64,000 nt of DNA. Source: DASTBU01 sp035711845. Its GTDB lineage: Bacteria; Acidobacteriota; Vicinamibacteria; Vicinamibacterales; 2-12-FULL-66-21. The translations under genes and the position numbers were made by a program. Each line of letters begins with the position of its first letter. Positions within the stretch are counted from its first letter, which is position 1. Under the pieces are notes generated by a model, which saw only the letters and a list, made by a program, of their open reading frames with translations, was not told the origin of the DNA and did no database searches. The stretch lies in NCBI GenBank assembly GCA_035711845.1, contig DASTBU010000084.1, positions 124,001-188,000 of the forward strand, written 5' to 3'. Below, piece by piece: positions 8,158 through 17,069 of the stretch.

Positions 8158-8888
8158 GCGACAACAACCCTCAGGACCCCTACGCGCCACCGCCGATTCC
8201 ACTGCCGGAGTCATTCGAGTCGTTCCGCAGACCCGAACCCCCGCCCGCCGTCGATCCATTCGTCGGGCCGGAGCCGCTCATGGCCGCCGAGCCGGTCCCA
8301 GCCATGACGCGCGCCATGACCGGAGGAGCGGAGGATCCGCGCCGGCCGTTCGAAGGTAGTGCCATCGGCGTCAACCGCGTGGTAGAGGAGGTCGTTGCCT
8401 GGCTCAAGACGCTCGCTTCTGCGGCGGTCTACGCGACGCTCATCGTGACCTTCGGCTTCCAGGTGGCCCGCGTGGAGGGTCAGAGCATGGCTCCTACGCT
8501 CGCCGATCAGGACCGCCTCATCGTCAACAAGCTGGCGTACCGTCTGGGCGAACCCCAGGTGGGCGATATCGTCATGCTCTATTACCCGCTGAACCCCGAC
8601 AAGTCGTTCGTCAAGCGGGTCATCGCCGAGCAGGGCCAGCAGGTGCGCATCGTGGATGGGCGCGTCTACCGCAACGACGTGCCGATCAACGACGACTACG
8701 TCCCGATGGAGTACCGGAGCCACGACGACTGGGGCCCGGAGGTCGTGCCCGAAGGCTACTACTTCGTGATGGGCGATCATCGCAACAACAGTTCCGACAG
8801 CCGCCACTGGAAGTACGTGCCGAAGAAGTACATCATCGGCAAGGTGCAGCTGCGCTGGTGGCCGCTGCCTGCGGCGCGCATCTTCTGA
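8154..8888 (+). CDS. lepB: Signal peptidase I
   Basis: This 244-residue protein cleaves signal peptides at the outer face of the cytoplasmic membrane. Ser111 (VEGQSMAPTL) and Lys154 (SFVKRVIAEQG) form the catalytic dyad, and the box GDHRNNSSDSR lies at 207-217. A single membrane helix spans about 87-104. The first ~80 residues form a Pro/Glu-rich cytoplasmic extension that is longer than in most family members. The ATG overlaps the stop of the LytTR regulator gene (ATGA), placing secretion maturation in the same transcript as the sensor pair. Confidence 0.93.
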   Translation: MSDNNPQDPYAPPPIPLPESFESFRRPEPPPAVDPFVGPEPLMAAEPVPAMTRAMTGGAEDPRRPFEGSAIGVNRVVEEVVAWLKTLASAAVYATLIVTFGFQVARVEGQSMAPTLADQDRLIVNKLAYRLGEPQVGDIVMLYYPLNPDKSFVKRVIAEQGQQVRIVDGRVYRNDVPINDDYVPMEYRSHDDWGPEVVPEGYYFVMGDHRNNSSDSRHWKYVPKKYIIGKVQLRWWPLPAARIF

Positions 8889-8956
8889 CGCTCGCGCCGC
8901 GGCTTTCGCTGCGCATGGACGGCTGATGCGTCACCCATCGTTCGGTCTGGCGGCTT

Positions 8957-10786
8957 TCACTCTTCCCCATAGAGCCCTTCGATGGCGTCCTTCCAGCGCT
9001 GTTCGACGACCTTGCGTTTGACCTTCAGCGTGGGCGTCAGCTCGCCGCTTGCGATGGTGAACTCCGCCGGCAGCAGCGCGAATTTCTTGATGCGCTCGAA
9101 CTGCGACAGCTCGCGGTTCAGGGCGTCCACGACTTCCTGGTAGAGCGCGATCACATCGGGACGGCGGACCAGTTCCTCGCGGCCTCCGGCGGGGCGGCCG
9201 AGGTCCTTCAGACGGCGCTCCAGCGCCGTGAAGTCCGGGACGATGAGCGCCGAGGCGTACTTCCGCCGGTCGCCCAGAACGACCGCCTCGAACACGAGGG
9301 GGCTCTGCTTGAGTGTGGCCTCGATGGGTTGCGGCGCGATCTTCTTACCGCCCGAGGTGACGAGCAGGTCCTTCTTGCGGTCGGTGATTCTCAGGTAGCC
9401 CTGCTCGTCGAGTGTCCCGATGTCGCCTGTGTGGAACCAGCCGTCTCTCAGCGCCGCGGCCGTCGCCTCCGGCTTGTTGTAGTAGCCCGACATGATGTTG
9501 GCGCCGCGCGCGAGGATCTCGCCGTCGGAGGCAATTTTCAGCTCCACGCCCGGGAGCGCCGTGCCGACGCTGCCGATCCGCGGCGCGTCGGGCGGGTTGA
9601 CCGTCAGAACCGGTGCGGTTTCGGTCAGCCCGTAGCCTTCCAGAATCGGAATGCCGATGCCCTGGAAGAATTCGGCGATGCTCGGCGACAACGGCGCGCT
9701 GCCGGAGATCAAATAGCGGAGGCGGCCGCCGACCCCTTCCCGGATCTTGGAGAAGACCAAGCGGTCGGCCAGCGGGAACTGGAGCGAGGTCAGCAGGCCG
9801 GGCGACTTCCCCCGAAGCGTCGCCGTGCCGGCGGCAATCCCGACGTTGATCGCCCAGTTGAACAGGGCGCCCCTGATCCCGGGCGCTGACCCACCCTTGT
9901 GCATGATCCGCGCGTGCATCTTCTCGAAGACGCGTGGCACGCCGGTCACAATCGTCGGCCGCACGAGGTTCAGGTCGGCGGCAATCGTCTCGATGGTCTC
10001 GGCGAAGATGATGGCGACACCGCAGTACAGATAGATATACGCCACCAGCCGCTCGAACGCGTGGCTCAGCGGGAGAAACGACAGCGCGACATCTTCCTCG
10101 GAAACGTCCAGCACGGTGGCCGACGCGAGCATGTTCGCGACGAGGTTTCCGTGCGTGAGCATCACGCCCTTGGGCTCGCCCGTGGTCCCCGACGTGTAGA
10201 TGATCGTGGCCAGCGCGTCAGGCGTGATGCGCCGGGTCGCTTCGCGGAACTCGCGCCCCGCGCCCCACTCGGCCGACATCCGTGTGTGGCCGCGCTCCGC
10301 AACGGCGCTGAACGGCAGGATCGAAGGGCTTCCCGTTGCCTCCGCCTCGTTCATCACGATGATGGCTTCGAGCGCCGGGAGCTGGTGTCGAACCTCCTGG
10401 ATTTTGTCGAGCTGAAGGCGGGTCGAGACAACCGCGAGCTTCGCGGCTGCGTCCTGGAGAATGTAGTGCGCCTGCGCCGGCGAAAGCGTCGCGTAGATTG
10501 GAACGGTGACTCCACCCGCCGCGAGGATGGCCAGGTCGGCAAGCAACCATTCCGGCCTGCTTTCCGCCATGATTGCCACCCGATCGCCCGGCTCCACGCC
10601 GAGCGCCCCGAACCCCAGCGAGAGGTCCCGGATGCGCTCGAACACCTCTTTCGAGGAAAGCGCTTCTATCTTGCCCGACCGACACTGCCCCACGGCCCGC
10701 GGCGTCGCGAATCGCCCAAGGACGTGGAACGGAAGGTCGGCAATCGTTGCGACGGAGGTCTCCGGTTCGCTGGGGGCGACGGGCAC
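8957..10786 (-). CDS. Long-chain acyl-CoA synthetase (AMP-forming)
   Basis: This is a fatty acyl-CoA ligase of the ANL superfamily, about 609 residues from the GTG at 10786. The AMP-binding P-loop is IIYTSGTTGEPKGVMLTHGN, cut here to its core. The adenylate motif YGLTETAPV, the hinge TGDIG and the C-terminal DRKKDLLVTSGGKKIAP follow. It activates fatty acids for beta-oxidation or lipid synthesis. An in-frame ATG at 10843 lies within an intergenic hairpin. The GTG is preferred because a TATAAT box ends exactly 6 bases upstream of it. The gene stands alone and is convergent with lepB. Confidence 0.9.
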   Translation of the reverse strand: MPVAPSEPETSVATIADLPFHVLGRFATPRAVGQCRSGKIEALSSKEVFERIRDLSLGFGALGVEPGDRVAIMAESRPEWLLADLAILAAGGVTVPIYATLSPAQAHYILQDAAAKLAVVSTRLQLDKIQEVRHQLPALEAIIVMNEAEATGSPSILPFSAVAERGHTRMSAEWGAGREFREATRRITPDALATIIYTSGTTGEPKGVMLTHGNLVANMLASATVLDVSEEDVALSFLPLSHAFERLVAYIYLYCGVAIIFAETIETIAADLNLVRPTIVTGVPRVFEKMHARIMHKGGSAPGIRGALFNWAINVGIAAGTATLRGKSPGLLTSLQFPLADRLVFSKIREGVGGRLRYLISGSAPLSPSIAEFFQGIGIPILEGYGLTETAPVLTVNPPDAPRIGSVGTALPGVELKIASDGEILARGANIMSGYYNKPEATAAALRDGWFHTGDIGTLDEQGYLRITDRKKDLLVTSGGKKIAPQPIEATLKQSPLVFEAVVLGDRRKYASALIVPDFTALERRLKDLGRPAGGREELVRRPDVIALYQEVVDALNRELSQFERIKKFALLPAEFTIASGELTPTLKVKRKVVEQRWKDAIEGLYGEE

Positions 10787-10792
10787 CGGACG

Positions 10793-10798
10793 ATTATA
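10793..10798 (-). promoter_or_regulatory. TATAAT -10 box of the acyl-CoA synthetase, leaderless geometry
   Basis: A perfect TATAAT on the minus strand is separated by 6 bases from the GTG at 10786. If used, the first transcribed base would be the G of the start codon. This argues against the upstream ATG at 10843, which lies before the box. Confidence 0.55.
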
Positions 10799-10820
10799 GA
10801 CTTGCACACCGCAGATTCCG

Positions 10821-10846
10821 TGATTGCAGATTGCGATCTGCAATCA
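10821..10846. repeat. 11-bp perfect hairpin between two minus-strand genes
   Basis: TGATTGCAGAT and its complement flank a 4-base loop (TGCG). It lies downstream of the acyl-CoA synthetase promoter in genomic order and just before the end of the 2-hydroxyacid dehydrogenase gene. It could terminate the latter, although no T run follows. Its GATTGCAGATTGC composition matches the ATTG-rich repeat cluster at 56355-56477. Confidence 0.6.
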
Positions 10847-10867
10847 CCGAACCCGCAATGTGCGTTC

Positions 10868-11848
10868 TCAGTACCCCGCCTCTTTGTCCACGACGTTCAG
10901 GAGCGGCTCCCCGCTTTCGAAGCGTCGCAGGTTGCTCGCGAAGAGGGCGACGGCGGCGTCCCAGTGATCCGGCCGAAAGCCCGAGGTGTGCGGCGTAATC
11001 AGGACGTTCGGCATGCTCCACAGCCGGCTCTCGAGCGGAAGGGGTTCGCGTTCGAAGACGTCCAGGGCGGCGCCGCCGATGCGGCCCTTCTCCAATGCTG
11101 CGGCGAGTGCGGTCTCGTCCACGAGGCGGCCTCGGCTGACGTTCACGAGCAGGGCGTCCGATCGCATGGCGGCAAGCTCGCGCGCGCCGATCAGGCCGCG
11201 TGTCGCCAGCGTGTGCGGGGCAGCGAGGACGACGACGTCGGCGGCCCCCAGAGCGCCGATCAATCCATCCGGACCGAGCACCTTCGACACGCCCTCGACC
11301 GGAGACGCGTCGGTGCGCCGGCGAATCCCGGTGACCCACGCGCCGAGCGCGGCCATCCGACGCGCGACGGCCGCGCCGATCGTACCCAGCCCGACAACCA
11401 GCACGTGGGAGCTCTGCAGCGTCCGGTTGTGACGATCGCTGATCTCGTCCTGCGCCCACGCACGTTCCAACTGCCGCACCACCGCCAGCGGCAGGTTGCG
11501 AAAGAGCGCCAGCGTGACGGCGAGCACGTGCTCGGCCATCGTGTCCGCGGACATGCCACGAGAGTTGGTGATCGTGACGCCGCTCTCGATCATCTCGGGA
11601 AACAGCATTCCGCCGACGCCTGCCGCCGGGCTGTGGATCCACTTCAGGCGCCGGGCCGCCTGCAGGTGTTCGCGGCCGATCTGCGACGAAAAGGCCACGT
11701 CCGCCTCGGGCATCAGCGCCAGCGCCTGCGCGTCGTCGGTGGCGTGCAGGAACGTGTGCGCGGGAAACTCGCGCCGCAGCCTGGAGACGTGCTCGCCCGG
11801 CACGTTCCACACGGCGAACGGACTGTGGATGGCGATGAGGATCAGCAT
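10868..11848 (-). CDS. D-2-hydroxyacid dehydrogenase
   Basis: The 326-residue protein belongs to the NAD-dependent D-isomer 2-hydroxyacid dehydrogenase family. It has the Rossmann motif VVGLGTIGAAVARRMAALG, the substrate-site segment NVSRGRLVDE (Arg, Glu) and the catalytic His in TPHTSGFRPD. The central SPAAGVG stretch fits the family catalytic domain. The specific substrate (phosphoglycerate, glyoxylate or other 2-oxoacid) is not visible. It is followed after 15 bases, in genomic order, by moaC on the same strand, so rex, moaC and this gene probably form one transcript. Confidence 0.88.
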   Translation of the reverse strand: MLILIAIHSPFAVWNVPGEHVSRLRREFPAHTFLHATDDAQALALMPEADVAFSSQIGREHLQAARRLKWIHSPAAGVGGMLFPEMIESGVTITNSRGMSADTMAEHVLAVTLALFRNLPLAVVRQLERAWAQDEISDRHNRTLQSSHVLVVGLGTIGAAVARRMAALGAWVTGIRRRTDASPVEGVSKVLGPDGLIGALGAADVVVLAAPHTLATRGLIGARELAAMRSDALLVNVSRGRLVDETALAAALEKGRIGGAALDVFEREPLPLESRLWSMPNVLITPHTSGFRPDHWDAAVALFASNLRRFESGEPLLNVVDKEAGY

Positions 11849-11863
11849 GCCGGCTCGATTGGG

Positions 11864-12403
11864 TCAACGGGAGGACGACACCGGGGTCTTGTGTTTTTCG
11901 ATCAGCCTGATCTCGTCGATCACCATGTGCTTGTCCACGGCCTTGACCATGTCGTAGATCGTGAGCGCCGCAACCGCCACGGCAGTCAGCGCTTCCATTT
12001 CGACACCCGTCTGCGCCGCCGTGCGGGCCTGCGCTTCGATCCGATATCCGTCAGCCTCTTCCGACAACGTCACCTCGACGTGTGAAAGCGGCAACGGGTG
12101 GCACAACGGGATCAGCTCCGACGTACGCTTCGCCGCCATGATCCCGGCCAGGCGTGCGCTCTGGAGCGGGTCGCCCTTCCTGATCGCCCCTGCGCGAATC
12201 AGGCGCAGCGCCTCCCGCGATAGCCGGATTCGTCCACGGGCGACTGCGTCTCTGGCCGAAATGGGCTTGTCGCTCACGTCCACCATCCGGATCTGCCCGG
12301 CGGGATCGACGTGCGACAGCGCCTTTCCGGTTCGTGCTGTGCGTCGCGGCTGAGCCTCTCGAGCACGGCGTTGTCCTCTGGACGCATCATTCGCCATTGG
12401 CAT
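11864..12403 (-). CDS. moaC: Cyclic pyranopterin monophosphate synthase (MoaC)
   Basis: MoaC converts the MoaA product to cyclic pyranopterin monophosphate in molybdenum cofactor synthesis. Diagnostic segments are LSHVDPAGQIRMVDVSDK, LIPLCHPLPLSHVEV with its conserved histidines, and TGVEMEALTAVAVAALTIYD followed by the active-site lysine in KAVDKHM. The product is about 179 residues, with a basic N-terminal extension of ~28 residues. The start overlaps the 3' end of rex by 11 to 17 bases depending on which of two ATGs (12403, 12397) is used. No other moa gene is in the window. Confidence 0.92.
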   Translation of the reverse strand: MPMANDASRGQRRAREAQPRRTARTGKALSHVDPAGQIRMVDVSDKPISARDAVARGRIRLSREALRLIRAGAIRKGDPLQSARLAGIMAAKRTSELIPLCHPLPLSHVEVTLSEEADGYRIEAQARTAAQTGVEMEALTAVAVAALTIYDMVKAVDKHMVIDEIRLIEKHKTPVSSSR

Positions 12404-13106
12404 CCCCCTGGGCGAGAAAGAACGAGAGGCTCTCGAGCGAGACGGTCAGATCCACGCTTTTCACCTTCACCTCCGGCGGCGCCTGCAGGGCGCCCGGAGA
12501 GAAGTTCAGCACGGCCTTGATGCCGGCGCCGACCACCGTGTCCAGGACCGACTGGGCGGCCTCGGCCGGCACGGCGATGACGGCTATCGTGATCCGTTCG
12601 CGCCGCACCGTGCGGCGAAACTCGCGCACGTCGTGGATCGGTACGCCGCCGCGCGAACGCTGGCCGACCTTGTGGCGATCGGCGTCGAACATCGCCACGA
12701 TCTCAAAGCCTTCGAGCCTGAACCCCGGATAGTCGGCCAGTGCCAGGCCGAGGTTCCCTGCGCCCATGATCGCGACCCGGACGCGCTTGTCCAGCCCGAG
12801 GATCTGCCGCAAATGCCGTCGCAGCTCCTTGACGTAGTAGCCCACGCCTCTCACGCCGAACTCGCCGAAGTGCGCGAGATCCTTGCGGATTTGCGCGGCG
12901 TTGAGGTGGAACTGCTCGGCCAGGGCATGGGACGAGATAGTCCGGACACCGGCCGCGTCGAGGTGGTTCAGGCATCGCAGGTAGACGGAGAGACGGTTGG
13001 TGGTCAACTCCGAGACCGGCTCGCCCACGTCCCGCCAGCCGGCTGGCTCGATCCCGGTCTCGCCGGAGCGCGCGGCCGCACCGGCTCGCTTGTTCGGATT
13101 CTTCAC
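12387..13106 (-). CDS. rex: Redox-sensing transcriptional repressor Rex
   Basis: Rex senses the NADH/NAD ratio and represses fermentative and respiratory genes when NADH is low. The 239-residue product has a winged-helix domain (LSVYLRCLNHLDAAG, NAAQIRKDLAHFGEFG at about 40-95). A Rossmann domain with IMGAGNLGLALADY follows, then a C-terminal swapped helix (VSLESLSFFLA). The start is a GTG at 13106. A 6-bp inverted repeat GCTTGT/ACAAGC surrounds this GTG and faintly resembles a Rex operator, which would allow autoregulation. It heads a probable rex-moaC-dehydrogenase transcript. Confidence 0.93.
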   Translation of the reverse strand: MKNPNKRAGAAARSGETGIEPAGWRDVGEPVSELTTNRLSVYLRCLNHLDAAGVRTISSHALAEQFHLNAAQIRKDLAHFGEFGVRGVGYYVKELRRHLRQILGLDKRVRVAIMGAGNLGLALADYPGFRLEGFEIVAMFDADRHKVGQRSRGGVPIHDVREFRRTVRRERITIAVIAVPAEAAQSVLDTVVGAGIKAVLNFSPGALQAPPEVKVKSVDLTVSLESLSFFLAQGDANGE

Positions 13107-13224
13107 AAGCAGTCGATTTTAGCAGGCTATTGGCCCAGGCAGAGCAGCAGACCTTGGCCGGCCCGGTCCGGCCCACGGCCGAAAACGGTCACCGCGCGGC
13201 TGTTTTGCTAATATCAGCCCCCAT

Positions 13225-15183
13225 ATGGCTCATACGCCCGCCGTCAGGACCACCACCGCCGTTCGCGAAACGTTCCAGCCCTACGTGCCAGCCACGCAAT
13301 CGCCAGCCGAGTTCACCGTAAAGGCGATCGTGCTCGGCGCGATGTTCGGGCTGCTTTTCGGCGCCTCCACCGTCTACCTGGGGCTGCGCGCCGGGCTGAC
13401 GGTGAGCGCCTCCATCCCGATCGCCGTCCTCGCCATCTCCGTGCTGAAGCGGTTCGGAGGCTCGACGATTCTGGAAAACAACATCGTGCAGACGATCGGC
13501 TCGGCGGGCGAGTCGGTGGCAGCTGGCGTCGTCTTCACGATCCCGGCGCTGATCTTTCTGACGCCGCGCGGCCCTGATTACTTCAACTACTTCCAGATCA
13601 CGATGCTCGCGTTTGCCGGCGGCATCCTCGGCGTGCTGATGATGGTACCGCTCCGCCGGGCCCTCATCGTCAAGGAGCACGGCGTGCTTCCCTATCCCGA
13701 GGGGACGGCCTGCGCCGACGTGCTGATCGCAGGCGAGCGTGGCGGCGCGCTCGCCAAGACGGTGTTCATGGGGCTGGGCGTCGGCGCGCTCTGGAAGAGC
13801 CTGTCGTGGATCTTCCAGGTCTTCCCCACTGCAATCGGCCGCTCGCTGGGCCGCACGAGCCTCTTCCCGAATGCGACCCTGAACGTCGACATCTCCCCCG
13901 AATACATGGGGGTCGGTTACGTGATCGGACCGCGGATCGCCGGCGTGATGTTCGCGGGAGGCGTGCTCTCCTGGCTCGTGCTGCTGCCGCTGCTCAGCAT
14001 CATGGGGAACTACATGACGGTCCCCTTCCCGCCTGTTCCGGCGAGCGGGCTGCGCATCGATCAGATGACGCCGAACCAGCTCTGGAGCGCCTACATCCGC
14101 TACACCGGCGCCGGGGCGGTGCTGGCCGCCGGACTGATCACGCTGGGGCGCACGATTCCGACGATCGTCTCGTCGTTCAGGGAGAGCGTCAAGGACTTCG
14201 GCGCGAAAGGTAGCGGTCCCGCACGGGTGCGCACCGAGCGGGACATTCCGATGGCGATTGTGCTGGTGGGCACGCTGCTGCTCGCGATCTTCCTCGCGCT
14301 TGCGCCCGGCCTGCCGACCCAGTACAACCCGCTCGCGGCAATCCTGGTCGTGGTCTTCGGCTTCTTCTTCGTGACCGTCTCGTCGAGGATCGTCGGGCTC
14401 ATCGGCTCGTCGTCGAACCCAGTCTCCGGCATGACCATCGCGACGCTGATCCTCACGTGCACGATCTTCGTCGGGCTCGGCTGGACCGGTGACTACTACG
14501 CGCCGATCGCGCTCTGTGTCGGCGCGCTCGTGTGCATCGCCGCGGCGAACGCGGGAGCCACCTCACAGGATTTGAAGACCGGGTACATCGTGGGCGCGAC
14601 GCCGAGATATCAGCAGTACGGGTTGATCATCGGCGTGCTCGCCTCGGCGCTGATCATCGGATACACGACGCTGTATCTTCACGAGGTGATGACCATCGGC
14701 TCCGACGCGCTGCCGGCGCCCCAGGCCACGCTGATGGCGACCATCATCCGCGGTCTCCTCAGCCAGAACCTCCCGTGGGGCCTCGTGCTGGTCGGCGTCT
14801 TCATCGCCATTACGCTGGAGCTCTGCGGCATCCATTCGCTGTCGTTCGCGGTCGGCTCGTATCTGCCAATCGCCACGACCGCGCCGATCTTCGTCGGCGG
14901 CCTCGTCCGCGCGTATGTGGAGAAGAAGACCGGCATTGTCGAGGAGTCGGAGGTCGGCTCCGGTACGCTGTTCAGCTCGGGCCTGATTGCGGGCGGATCG
15001 CTGGCCGGTATCCTGTATGCGATCCTGTTCGGCCGCGAGCTGATCCCCGAGGCCGACGGCGCGAATCCTCTTGCTCCGATCGGGTTCCTGCACGACGGAA
15101 CCGGGGGCCTGGTCGCCGGGGGCCTGCTCTTCTTCGTCCTGGGTGTGATTCTGTCCCGTGTCGGACAACGGAAACTTGCGTAA
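13225..15183 (+). CDS. OPT-family oligopeptide transporter
   Basis: The 652-residue inner-membrane protein has about 14 or more hydrophobic helices and the opening segment FTVKAIVLGAMFGLLFGAS of the OPT superfamily. Members are proton-coupled importers of small peptides or metal-siderophore conjugates. Other landmarks are ENNIVQTIGSAGESVAAGV at about 90-108 and YPEGTACADVLIAGERGG near 155-172. Divergent from rex. A TGCTAATAT extended -10-like sequence lies 10 bases before the ATG. The 3' end overlaps the next gene by 26 bases. Confidence 0.9.
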   Translation: MAHTPAVRTTTAVRETFQPYVPATQSPAEFTVKAIVLGAMFGLLFGASTVYLGLRAGLTVSASIPIAVLAISVLKRFGGSTILENNIVQTIGSAGESVAAGVVFTIPALIFLTPRGPDYFNYFQITMLAFAGGILGVLMMVPLRRALIVKEHGVLPYPEGTACADVLIAGERGGALAKTVFMGLGVGALWKSLSWIFQVFPTAIGRSLGRTSLFPNATLNVDISPEYMGVGYVIGPRIAGVMFAGGVLSWLVLLPLLSIMGNYMTVPFPPVPASGLRIDQMTPNQLWSAYIRYTGAGAVLAAGLITLGRTIPTIVSSFRESVKDFGAKGSGPARVRTERDIPMAIVLVGTLLLAIFLALAPGLPTQYNPLAAILVVVFGFFFVTVSSRIVGLIGSSSNPVSGMTIATLILTCTIFVGLGWTGDYYAPIALCVGALVCIAAANAGATSQDLKTGYIVGATPRYQQYGLIIGVLASALIIGYTTLYLHEVMTIGSDALPAPQATLMATIIRGLLSQNLPWGLVLVGVFIAITLELCGIHSLSFAVGSYLPIATTAPIFVGGLVRAYVEKKTGIVEESEVGSGTLFSSGLIAGGSLAGILYAILFGRELIPEADGANPLAPIGFLHDGTGGLVAGGLLFFVLGVILSRVGQRKLA

Positions 15184-16315
15184 GCTCCTGGCCGCATCCG
15201 GCCTCTGCCTTCTCGTGTCGTCTGCGCTGCCGGCGCAGGGCCCGGGCCGGATTGCGACCACTCCCCAGGCACTCCTCGCCTCGCCGGCGTTCTTCCACGG
15301 CAAGCGCGTGGCGGTCTACGGCCAGGTCGTGCAGGCCGGCGAGGAGTCGCGGCTGCAGGTCGTGGTGGACGAGGCCGCATTCGGAAAACGCGCCATCCCG
15401 CAGGTGTTCGTCTTCTGGAAGGAACAGCCCTCACGCTCCGATGGGGAAATCCGGGGCGAGTTCTGGGACCTGGGCCGGATCAACGCGGACGACAGCCGTT
15501 TCTCGACCTACGACTTCAAACGCCTGCTGGAAACGGTCACGAACGGACGATGGCCGGCGCGTGAGGAGCTGTTCGTGATCGTTGGCGCCGTCATGCTGGA
15601 CTCGCAGCTACCGGCCAACGCCAGCCTGCGCGCGATCGCGATGGCGCCCGATCGCTACGCCGACCGCGAGGTCACGGTCGTCGGACGGTTCCGCGGCCGC
15701 AACCTCTACGCCGACCTGCCGGGTCCGCTGAACAAGTCGCGCTGGGACTTCGTGCTGCAGTCGGCCGACGCGGCGATCTGGACGAGCGGCGTGCAACCGC
15801 GCGGCAAGGATTTCAACCTCGATCCCGGGGCGCGGGTCGATACGGGCAAATGGCTCAGGGTGAATGGACTGGTCCGCACGGAAGGCAACGCCGTCTGGAT
15901 CGAGGCGAAGTCCATGGAGCTCACCACCGAGCCGGCCGAAGCGGCCGCGGAGGTGGAGCTGCCGCCGGCCCCGAAAGCGCCGCCGCCGGAAGTCGTGTTC
16001 AGCGCGCCCGTTCCGGATGAGGCCGCTGTGGAGCGCACGACCGCCGTGCGCATCCAGTTCTCCTGGGACATGATCGGCCGCTCGTTTCGCGACCGGGTGC
16101 GGGTCACGTATGTCGGACCGACCCAAGGCGGCGCCCCCCCCGAGCCGCCGCCGTTCACGGTTGATTACAACGAAGGCAATCGCGCGCTGGCGATCAGGTT
16201 CGCCAAGCCGCTGGAGCCGTTCCAGACGATCAAGGTGGAACTGCTCGAGGGAATCACTGCCGTCGACGGACAGCCGCTCGAGCCCTGGGCGCTCACGTTC
16301 TCGACTGGGGGGTGA
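15158..16315 (+). CDS. Secreted protein of unknown function with C-terminal Ig-like domain
   Basis: The 385-residue product starts at a GTG inside the OPT gene and has a signal peptide (residues 1-26, LCLLVSSALPAQG). Two OB-like beta segments follow: GKRVAVYGQVVQAGEESRL near residue 50 and DREVTVVGRFRGRNLY near 170. A Pro-rich linker at about 265-285 leads to a C-terminal Ig-like (Big_5 type) domain. The 26-base overlap with the OPT transporter indicates cotranscription and possibly coupled translation. No catalytic motif is visible. It may be a periplasmic or outer-membrane-attached partner, but this is only suggested by the gene order. Confidence 0.75.
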   Translation: MSDNGNLRKLLAASGLCLLVSSALPAQGPGRIATTPQALLASPAFFHGKRVAVYGQVVQAGEESRLQVVVDEAAFGKRAIPQVFVFWKEQPSRSDGEIRGEFWDLGRINADDSRFSTYDFKRLLETVTNGRWPAREELFVIVGAVMLDSQLPANASLRAIAMAPDRYADREVTVVGRFRGRNLYADLPGPLNKSRWDFVLQSADAAIWTSGVQPRGKDFNLDPGARVDTGKWLRVNGLVRTEGNAVWIEAKSMELTTEPAEAAAEVELPPAPKAPPPEVVFSAPVPDEAAVERTTAVRIQFSWDMIGRSFRDRVRVTYVGPTQGGAPPEPPPFTVDYNEGNRALAIRFAKPLEPFQTIKVELLEGITAVDGQPLEPWALTFSTGG

Positions 16316-16427
16316 TTTTTCGGGCCGCCCTCCGCCGTGCACGAGACGGCGCCGCGGGAATCACGACGAACACGACGACGTGATGGACACGGTGCTATTG
16401 GACGTCGTACCTTCGTGTTCACCTCCG

Positions 16428-16480
16428 GGCCGAACGGCCGTGTCGGCGCAGCGAGGTCACACCGACACGGCCGTTCGGCC
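16428..16480. terminator. 19-bp hairpin between convergent genes
   Basis: The arms 16428-16446 and 16462-16480 are perfect complements (GGCCGAACGGCCGTGTCGG and its partner) with a 15-base loop. The right arm includes the last codons of the DUF4126 gene on the other strand. It lies between two converging genes and lacks T runs, so its role as a bidirectional terminator is an inference. Confidence 0.55.
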
Positions 16481-17050
16481 GCCCCACCGGCGGCGCACGG
16501 CGGCGATGATCCAGGCCGCGAACGCAATCATCAGGATGACGCAGGTGATGACCACGATCGCGGCGGCGACCGGGAATTTCAGCGCCAGGGCAGCGAGCGC
16601 GATCACGAAGCCGTCCTCGGCGAAGCTCAGGATCCAGTTCGAAACCGGTTCGGGACTGGTGTTGGCCACGGCCCGCGTCCCAGCCTTCGTGAAATGGGTC
16701 CCCGCGGCAAGCGTGCCGCCGAGCAGAGCGACGAGCCCCTCGACCGCCGGGCTCGCCTCACCGAGCGTGGCGACGGCGATCAAGGCCCCACCAACCGGCC
16801 GGATCACCGTGTGCACGGCATCCCACAGGGTATCCACCCAGGGAATCTTGTCGGCGATGAACTCGATGACAAAGAGCACGCCAGCGACGGCGATAACGAG
16901 GTCGTTGTCGAAGACGGCGAACTGTTCCGGGAGCTGAACCCACCCGAAACGCTTCGCCAGGCCAAGGATGGCCACTGTCGCATACAGGTTGATCCCCGCC
17001 GCGAACGAAAAGCCCATCGTCCGGCCGAGCGTCGCCAGGATTTCAAGCAT
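16457..17050 (-). CDS. DUF4126 family membrane protein
   Basis: The 197-residue protein has about five hydrophobic helices. It shows the DUF4126 pattern: GFSFAAGINLYATVAILGLA at the N terminus, IEFIADKIPWVDTLWDAVHT at about 62-81, and PVGGALIAVATLG next to it. The function of the family is unknown. The ATG at 17050 has a GAGGAG ribosome site 7 bases upstream. The last codons form one arm of a strong hairpin. It is downstream of plsC on the same strand with a gap of 19 bases and is probably cotranscribed. Confidence 0.85.
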   Translation of the reverse strand: MLEILATLGRTMGFSFAAGINLYATVAILGLAKRFGWVQLPEQFAVFDNDLVIAVAGVLFVIEFIADKIPWVDTLWDAVHTVIRPVGGALIAVATLGEASPAVEGLVALLGGTLAAGTHFTKAGTRAVANTSPEPVSNWILSFAEDGFVIALAALALKFPVAAAIVVITCVILMIAFAAWIIAAVRRRWGGRTAVSV

Positions 17051-17069
17051 CGCAGCTCCTCAATTGAGA

